A DNA stretch of 53,336 nucleotides from Rhodocyclaceae bacterium (GTDB taxonomy: Bacteria; Pseudomonadota; Gammaproteobacteria; Burkholderiales; Rhodocyclaceae). The stretch lies in assembly GCA_029982755.1 (NCBI GenBank), contig JARRBR010000004.1:1-53336 (forward strand), given 5' to 3'. The notes beneath the pieces are model-generated. The model was not told where the DNA came from. It did no database searches and saw nothing but the letters and a program-made list of their open reading frames with translations. The translations under genes were made by a program, and so were the position numbers. Of this stretch, positions 47,005-53,336 are shown piece by piece (position 1 is the first letter of the stretch; each line of letters begins with the position of its first letter).

Positions 47005-49020
47005 ATGCAGTCGACCCGCAACGTCAAGCCCCCGGTCTTCAACCCCGTCACCGGTGCGATCCGCGCGCTGGCGATGGACGCCGTGCAACAGGCGAACTCC
47101 GGCCATCCGGGGGCGCCGATGGGCATGGCGGAGATCGCGGAAGTGCTGTGGCGCCACCACCTGCGTCACAACCCGGCCAACCCCAAGTGGGCCGACCGCG
47201 ACCGCTTCGTGCTCTCCAACGGCCACGGCTCGATGCTGATCTACGCGCTGCTGCACCTGACCGGCTACGACCTGCCGATCGAGGAGCTCAAGCGCTTCCG
47301 CCAGCTGCACAGCAAGACCCCGGGCCACCCCGAATACGGCTACACCCCCGGCGTCGAGACCACCACCGGCCCGCTCGGCCAGGGCATCACCAACGCGGTG
47401 GGCATGGCGCTGGCCGAGAAGATCCTCGCCGCCGAGTTCAACCGCCCGGGCCACGAGATCGTCAACCACCACACCTACGTCTTCCTCGGCGATGGCTGCC
47501 TGATGGAGGGCATCTCGCACGAGGCCTGCTCGCTCGCCGGCACCTGGGGCCTGGGCAAGCTCGTCGCCTTCTACGACGACAACAACATCTCCATCGACGG
47601 GCACGTCGACGGCTGGTTCACCGACGACACCCCGAAGCGCTTCGAGGCCTACGGCTGGCAGGTCATCCGCGACGTGCAGGGCCACGACCCGGTCGCGATC
47701 GAGGCTGCGATCCAGCAGGCCAAGGCCAACCGCGAGCAGCCCACGCTGATCTGCTGCAAGACCATCATCGGCGCCGGCGCCCCCAACAAGCAGGACAGCC
47801 ACGACGTGCATGGCGCCCCGCTCGGCGCCGCCGAGATCGAGGCCGCGCGCGCCCACATCGGCTGGAGCCACCCGCCGTTCGAGATCCCGGCCGAGATCTA
47901 TGCCGCCTGGGATGCCCGCACCAAGGGCGCCTCGCTCGAGGCGCAGTGGAACGCCGGCTTTGCCGCCTACCGCGCCGCCCACCCCGAGCTCGCCGCCGAA
48001 TTCGAGCGCCGCATGGCCGGCGAGCTGCCCGCCGACTGGGACGCCCACGTCGCCGCAGTGCTCGCCAAGGTCGTCGACAAGGCCGAGACCATCGCCACCC
48101 GCAAGGCCAGCCAGAACGCCATCGAAGCCTACGCGCCCAAGCTGCCCGAGCTGCTCGGCGGCTCGGCCGACCTCGCCGGCTCCAACCTCACGCTGTGGTC
48201 GGGCGCCAGGGGCGTCAGCAAGAGCAGCGGCGGCAACTACGTGTATTACGGCGTGCGCGAGTTCGGCATGGCGGCGATCGCCAACGGCGTCGCGCTGCAT
48301 GGCGGCCTGATCCCCTACACCGCCACCTTCCTGATGTTCAGCGAGTACGCGCGCAACGCCCTGCGCATGGCCGCGCTGATGAAGATCCGCCAGATCTTCG
48401 TGTTCACCCACGACTCGATCGGCCTCGGCGAGGACGGCCCCACCCACCAGCCGGTGGAGCAGACCGCCACGCTGCGCCTGATCCCCAACATGGACGTGTG
48501 GCGCCCCTGCGACACCACCGAGTCGGCCGTGGCCTGGGCGAGCGCGATCGAGCGCAAGTCGGGTCCGACGGCGATGTGCTTCTCGCGCCAGAACCTGCCC
48601 TTCCAGGCGCGCAGCGCCGAGCAGGTCGCCGCGATCCGCAAGGGCGGCTACGTGCTTGCCGACGCCGAAGGCGGCAAGCCGCAGGCGGTGATCATCGCCA
48701 CCGGCTCCGAGGTCGCACTCGCCGTGGCGGCGCAGAAGACGCTGGCCGAGCAGGGCGTCGCGGTGCGCGTGGTGTCCATGCCCTCGACCAACGTCTTCGA
48801 CCGCCAGGACGCCGCGTACAAGGCGAACGTGCTGCCCGCCGGCCTGCCGCGCATCGCGGTCGAGGCCGGCAGCACCGACGGCTGGTACAAGTACGTCGGC
48901 CTGGAAGGCCGCGTGATCGGCATCGACCGCTTCGGCGAATCGGCGCCGGCGGGCGAGCTGTTCAAGTATTTCGGCATCACCGCGGATGCGGTGGTACAGG
49001 CAGTGAAGTCGGTGCTCTGA
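47005..49020 (+). CDS. tkt: Transketolase
   Basis: Transketolase moves two-carbon units between sugar phosphates in the pentose phosphate and Calvin pathways, using thiamine diphosphate. The 671 residues are full length, with [18 protein letters not shown], the cofactor motif [14 protein letters not shown] to [30 protein letters not shown] and the C-terminal domain. Downstream, CGGGAGC/GCTCCCG (49034-49064) can pair but no T-run follows, so transcription may run on into gap. Confidence 0.97.
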   Translation: MQSTRNVKPPVFNPVTGAIRALAMDAVQQANSGHPGAPMGMAEIAEVLWRHHLRHNPANPKWADRDRFVLSNGHGSMLIYALLHLTGYDLPIEELKRFRQLHSKTPGHPEYGYTPGVETTTGPLGQGITNAVGMALAEKILAAEFNRPGHEIVNHHTYVFLGDGCLMEGISHEACSLAGTWGLGKLVAFYDDNNISIDGHVDGWFTDDTPKRFEAYGWQVIRDVQGHDPVAIEAAIQQAKANREQPTLICCKTIIGAGAPNKQDSHDVHGAPLGAAEIEAARAHIGWSHPPFEIPAEIYAAWDARTKGASLEAQWNAGFAAYRAAHPELAAEFERRMAGELPADWDAHVAAVLAKVVDKAETIATRKASQNAIEAYAPKLPELLGGSADLAGSNLTLWSGARGVSKSSGGNYVYYGVREFGMAAIANGVALHGGLIPYTATFLMFSEYARNALRMAALMKIRQIFVFTHDSIGLGEDGPTHQPVEQTATLRLIPNMDVWRPCDTTESAVAWASAIERKSGPTAMCFSRQNLPFQARSAEQVAAIRKGGYVLADAEGGKPQAVIIATGSEVALAVAAQKTLAEQGVAVRVVSMPSTNVFDRQDAAYKANVLPAGLPRIAVEAGSTDGWYKYVGLEGRVIGIDRFGESAPAGELFKYFGITADAVVQAVKSVL

Positions 49021-49156
49021 CGAGGGCCTGGCGCGGGAGCGGCTCCGGAAGCGGACTGCTCCCGTTGCACATCAGGGCTCGGTCCGGCGCGCGCCGGCAG
49101 GGCATCGGCAAGGACAAACACCCAGTTTCAGGACGTCATTTCAGGGAGAAGCATCG

Positions 49157-50185
<1,029 letters not shown>

Positions 50186-50210
50186 GCCGGCCGGCCATCG
50201 CAAACCATCG

Positions 50211-50234
50211 ACGCCCTGTCCTGCAGGGCGTTTT
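50211..50234 (+). terminator. Weak intrinsic terminator or attenuator between gap and pgk
   Basis: ACGCCCTG (50211-50218), loop TCCTG and CAGGGCGT (50224-50231) make a perfect 8-bp stem followed by only TTTC. It sits 19 bp before the pgk ATG, so it would give partial termination or fold the pgk leader. Confidence 0.55.
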
Positions 50235-50252
50235 CACGAGACCGAACAGATC

Positions 50253-51437
50253 ATGCAAGTCAAGAAACTCGCCGACCTCGACGTGCGCGGCAAGAAGGTG
50301 TTCATCCGCGCCGACCTCAACGTGCCGCAGGACGAAGCCGGCAACATCACCGAGGACACCCGCATCCGCGCCTCGATCCCGTCCATCCGCTACTGCCTCG
50401 ACAACGGCGCCGCGGTGATGGTCACCTCCCACCTCGGCCGCCCGACCGAAGGCGAACTGCGCGCCGAGGACTCGCTGATGCCGGTCGCCGTGCGCCTCGG
50501 CCTGCTGCTCGACAAGCCCGTGCGCCTGATCCAGAACTGGGTCGACGGCGGCTTCGAGGTCAAGCCGGGCGAGGTCGTGCTGCTCGAGAACTGCCGCTGC
50601 AACAAGGGCGAGAAGAAGGACGACGAGGAGCTCGCCAAGAAGATGGCGGCGCTGTGCGACATCTACGTCAATGACGCCTTCGGCACCGCCCACCGCGCCG
50701 AGGCCACCACCCACGGCATCGCCCGCTTCGCCCCGGTCGCCTGCGCCGGCATGCTGATGGGCGCCGAGATCGACGCGCTGAGCAAGGCGCTGCACGACCC
50801 GGCCCGCCCGCTGGTCGCCATCGTCGGCGGCGCCAAGGTGTCGACCAAGCTGACCATCCTCAAGACCCTGGCCAACAAGGTCGACCAGCTGATCGTCGGT
50901 GGCGGCATCGCCAACACCTTCCTGCTCGCCGCCGGCAAGCGCATCGGCGAGTCGCTCGCCGAGCCCGAGATGGTGCGCGAGGCCCAGCAGGTCATGGACA
51001 TCATGAAGGCGCGCGGCGCCGAGGTGCCGCTGCCGGTGGACGTGGTGGTGGCCGACGAGGTGTCGGCGCTGGCCCGCGCCAACCGCATCTCGGTGGACGA
51101 GGTCGGCCCGCACGACCGCATCCTCGACTTCGGCCCGAAGAGCTCGGCCAAGCTCGCCGAGATCATCGCCCACGCCGGCACCATCGTGTGGAACGGCCCG
51201 GTCGGCGTGTTCGAGTACCCGCAGTTCGCCGGCGGCACCAAGATGATGGCCTCGGCCATCGCCCACTCCGAGGCCTTCTCGATCGCCGGCGGCGGCGACA
51301 CCCTGGCCGCGATCGCCAAGTTCGACATCGCCCAGGACGTCGGCTACATCTCGACCGGCGGCGGCGCCTTCCTGGAGTTCCTCGAGGGCAAGACCCTGCC
51401 GGCGATCGCCGCGCTGGAAGAGCGTTACGCGGGCTGA
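50253..51437 (+). CDS. pgk: Phosphoglycerate kinase
   Basis: It transfers phosphate between 1,3-bisphosphoglycerate and ADP. The 394 residues include [48 protein letters not shown] and the nucleotide loop GGGDTLAAI. It follows gap in the order gap-pgk-pyk-fba known from many proteobacteria. A terminator follows. Confidence 0.97.
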   Translation: MQVKKLADLDVRGKKVFIRADLNVPQDEAGNITEDTRIRASIPSIRYCLDNGAAVMVTSHLGRPTEGELRAEDSLMPVAVRLGLLLDKPVRLIQNWVDGGFEVKPGEVVLLENCRCNKGEKKDDEELAKKMAALCDIYVNDAFGTAHRAEATTHGIARFAPVACAGMLMGAEIDALSKALHDPARPLVAIVGGAKVSTKLTILKTLANKVDQLIVGGGIANTFLLAAGKRIGESLAEPEMVREAQQVMDIMKARGAEVPLPVDVVVADEVSALARANRISVDEVGPHDRILDFGPKSSAKLAEIIAHAGTIVWNGPVGVFEYPQFAGGTKMMASAIAHSEAFSIAGGGDTLAAIAKFDIAQDVGYISTGGGAFLEFLEGKTLPAIAALEERYAG

Positions 51438-51464
51438 TCCGCAGCGCGGCACGCTCGCACCCCG

Positions 51465-51491
51465 AAGGCCGTCCCGCGTGACGGCCTTTTT
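51465..51491 (+). terminator. Intrinsic terminator after pgk
   Basis: AAGGCCGTC (51465-51473), loop CCGCGT and GACGGCCTT (51480-51488) form a perfect 9-bp stem, followed by TTT and then CTT. It lies 28 bp after the pgk stop and before pyk. Confidence 0.85.
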
Positions 51492-51573
51492 CTTGCCCGC
51501 GGATAGAATGTCCGCTCGCCCACCCACCTTCGCCCCGCTCGCCGAACTGCCACCCGCCCTGCTGGAGTCCCGC

Positions 51574-53028
51574 ATGTCCCGCCACACCAAGATTGTCGCC
51601 ACCCTCGGCCCCGCCTCGTCCGACCTCCATACCCTGGAACGCATGGCGCACGCCGGCGTCGATGTAGTGCGCATGAACTTCTCCCACGGCAGGGCCGAGG
51701 AGCACATCGCGCGCGCCGAGGCCATCCGCGACGCCTCGGCGCGCACTGGCCGCCCGATCGGCATCCTCGCCGACCTGCAGGGGCCCAAGATCCGCATCGG
51801 CAAGTTCGAGAACGGCCGCGTCAGCCTTACCCGCGACGCACCCTTCGTGCTCGACGCGCGCTGCGAGCTCGGCAACAGCCAGCGCGTCGGCCTTGACTAC
51901 AAGGACCTGCCCAAGGACGTGAAGGCGGGCGACGTGCTGTTGCTCGACGACGGGCGGGTGAAGCTTACCGTGCACCGCGTACTCGGCCACGAGATCCACA
52001 CCATCGTGAAGGTCGGCGGCGAGCTGTCCAACAACAAGGGCATCAACCGCCAGGGCGGCGGGCTGACCGCGCCCGCGCTGACCGCCAAGGACATGGACGA
52101 CATCCGCACCGCGGCACAGATCGGCGTCGACTTCGTCGCCGTGTCCTTTCCCAAGAGCGCGGCCGACATGTACATGGCGCGCCAGCTGCTGCGCGCCGCC
52201 GGCAGCGCGGCGCTCCTGATCGCCAAGATCGAGCGCACCGAGGCGGTGGCCAACCTCGACGAGATCCTCGACGCCTCGGACGGCATCATGGTGGCGCGCG
52301 GCGATCTCGCGGTGGAGGTGGGCGACGCCGCGGTGCCGGCGCTGCAGAAGAAGATGATCCGCGCCGCCCGCGACCGCAACAAGCTCACCATCACCGCCAC
52401 GCAGATGATGGAGTCGATGATCACCAGCCCGGTGCCGACCCGCGCCGAGGTCTCGGACGTGGCCAACGCGGTGCTCGACGGCACCGATGCGGTGATGCTG
52501 TCGGCGGAGACCGCCGCCGGCAAGTTCCCGGTGGAGGTCGTCGAGGCCATGAGCCGGGTGTGCCTGGAGGCGGAGAAATCCTCCGAGCTCGGGCTCGACC
52601 GCGAGATGCTCAACCGCGTATTCACCCGCATCGACCAGTCGATCGCGATGGCGGCGATCTGGACCGCCTACCACCTCAAGGTCAAGGCCATCGCCTCGCT
52701 CACCCAGACCGGCTCCACCGCGCTGTGGATGAGCCGGATGATCGCCGGCGTGCCGATCTACGCGCTCACCCCCGAGCTGTCGGCACGCAACCAGATGACG
52801 CTTTACCGCGAGGTCCATCCGCTGCTGATGAGCCAGACCCACCAGGACCGCGACGTGCTGCTGTGGGAGGCCGAACAGGTGCTGCTCGAGCAGGGCGTGG
52901 TCGAGTACGGCGACCTGATCGTGCTCACCATCGGCGAGCCCATCGGCGCCTCGGGCGGCACCAACACGCTGAAGATCGTCCGGGTCGGCGAGCACCACAT
53001 CCCGGGCACGCTCGACGACCCGGTCTGA
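51574..53028 (+). CDS. pyk: Pyruvate kinase
   Basis: It makes pyruvate and ATP from phosphoenolpyruvate. I chose the ATG at 51574 ([16 protein letters not shown]), which starts right at the family motif. The frame opens at 51478 inside the terminator hairpin, and that leader is not coding-like. The 484 residues have NFSHG, the [10 protein letters not shown] active-site strand, [10 protein letters not shown] and [13 protein letters not shown] lies upstream. Confidence 0.96.
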   Translation: MSRHTKIVATLGPASSDLHTLERMAHAGVDVVRMNFSHGRAEEHIARAEAIRDASARTGRPIGILADLQGPKIRIGKFENGRVSLTRDAPFVLDARCELGNSQRVGLDYKDLPKDVKAGDVLLLDDGRVKLTVHRVLGHEIHTIVKVGGELSNNKGINRQGGGLTAPALTAKDMDDIRTAAQIGVDFVAVSFPKSAADMYMARQLLRAAGSAALLIAKIERTEAVANLDEILDASDGIMVARGDLAVEVGDAAVPALQKKMIRAARDRNKLTITATQMMESMITSPVPTRAEVSDVANAVLDGTDAVMLSAETAAGKFPVEVVEAMSRVCLEAEKSSELGLDREMLNRVFTRIDQSIAMAAIWTAYHLKVKAIASLTQTGSTALWMSRMIAGVPIYALTPELSARNQMTLYREVHPLLMSQTHQDRDVLLWEAEQVLLEQGVVEYGDLIVLTIGEPIGASGGTNTLKIVRVGEHHIPGTLDDPV

Positions 53029-53171
53029 GCGCGCCACGACCACCCCCGGCGTCCGCGCCGCTCGTGTGTCACGCCCTGTTTCGGAGCCGCGGCAAGCGGC
53101 CGCGACACAGGCTAAAATGCTGGTTTTCGATCGCAACGCACGCCCCGTGCGGCCCTCTTCCGGAGAGACTC

Positions 53172-53336
53172 ATGCCCCTCGTTTCCATGCGCCAGCTGCT
53201 CGACCACGCTGCCGAACACAGCTATGGCCTGCCCGCCTTCAACGTGAACAACCTCGAACAGGTCCAGGCCATCATGGAAGCGGCTGCCGAATGCGACAGC
53301 CCGGTGATCATGCAGGCCTCGGCCGGCGCGCGTAAG
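53172..53336 (+). CDS. fba: Class II fructose-bisphosphate aldolase (3' end outside window)
   Basis: The first 55 residues are visible ([48 protein letters not shown]), which match the class II aldolase of the CbbA/FbaA type used in glycolysis, gluconeogenesis and the Calvin cycle. GGAGAG lies before the ATG. TAAAAT at 53113-53118 could be a -10 box of its own promoter, but no -35 is evident. The zinc-binding residues are beyond the edge. Confidence 0.93.
   Translation, partial: MPLVSMRQLLDHAAEHSYGLPAFNVNNLEQVQAIMEAAAECDSPVIMQASAGARK

Noticed and set aside
49034-49064. CGGGAGC/GCTCCCG stem after tkt as a terminator
   Set aside because: The loop is 17 bases long and no T-run follows. Such pairings are frequent in GC-rich DNA.

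Overview
The window is about 53 kb of very GC-rich chromosome, packed with genes. It most likely comes from a betaproteobacterium of the Rhodocyclales (Thauera/Azoarcus/Aromatoleum type). The grounds are inference from gene content: a complete aerobic phenylacetyl-CoA operon with a PaaN-type aldehyde dehydrogenase, a CbbP-type phosphoribulokinase, cytochrome c4 divergent from engB, and a rhodanese-grxC-secB-gpsA block. I see no tRNA, rRNA, IS element, prophage or CRISPR array. Only the first gene (nrdR) and the last (fba) are cut by the window edges.

Region 1 (1-21.5 kb) is housekeeping. It holds nrdR-ribD; a leftward moeB, small unknown gene, ctpA and envC; then rightward an ArsR repressor with the cysteine pair of persulfide sensors, a membrane rhodanese, grxC, secB, an SH3 protein and gpsA. 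These are followed by trmL, comF, bioBC, a HAD phosphatase, a GNAT gene, hemB, engB, cytochrome c4, moeA, rpiA, phoU, yggX, argA and a hemerythrin-like gene. A strongly structured, terminator-bearing segment with no + strand gene lies between hemB and engB (14583-14708) and is the best candidate for an unannotated small RNA.

Region 2 (21.5-41.5 kb) is a catabolic island. A leftward branched-chain-amino-acid-type ABC importer (livK, livH, a livM-livG fusion, livF) sits under an IclR regulator. It adjoins paaY, the PaaX repressor, and the long paa operon paaN-G-H-I-K-J-(F-like)-A-B-C-D-E. PaaK activates phenylacetate to its CoA ester, PaaABCE epoxidises the ring (PaaD probably helps with Fe/S assembly), PaaG isomerises the epoxide to the oxepin, PaaN oxidises the ring-opened aldehyde, and the F-like hydratase, PaaH and PaaJ carry out beta-oxidation. 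PaaI and PaaY are rescue thioesterases. No MaoC-type oxepin-CoA hydrolase is present here. The 5' part of the paaX-paaN intergenic region is GC-rich, while the 240 bp leading to paaN are about 60% AT and carry a near-consensus promoter.

Region 3 (41.6-53.3 kb) starts with a Pat-type protein acetyltransferase just behind the paa operon. PaaK carries the PxxxxGK motif that Pat enzymes modify. Then come rsmE, an inositol-monophosphatase-family gene and a sugar-phosphate cluster prk-tkt-gap-pgk-pyk-fba, which resembles a Calvin-cycle (cbb) cluster without RuBisCO in view.
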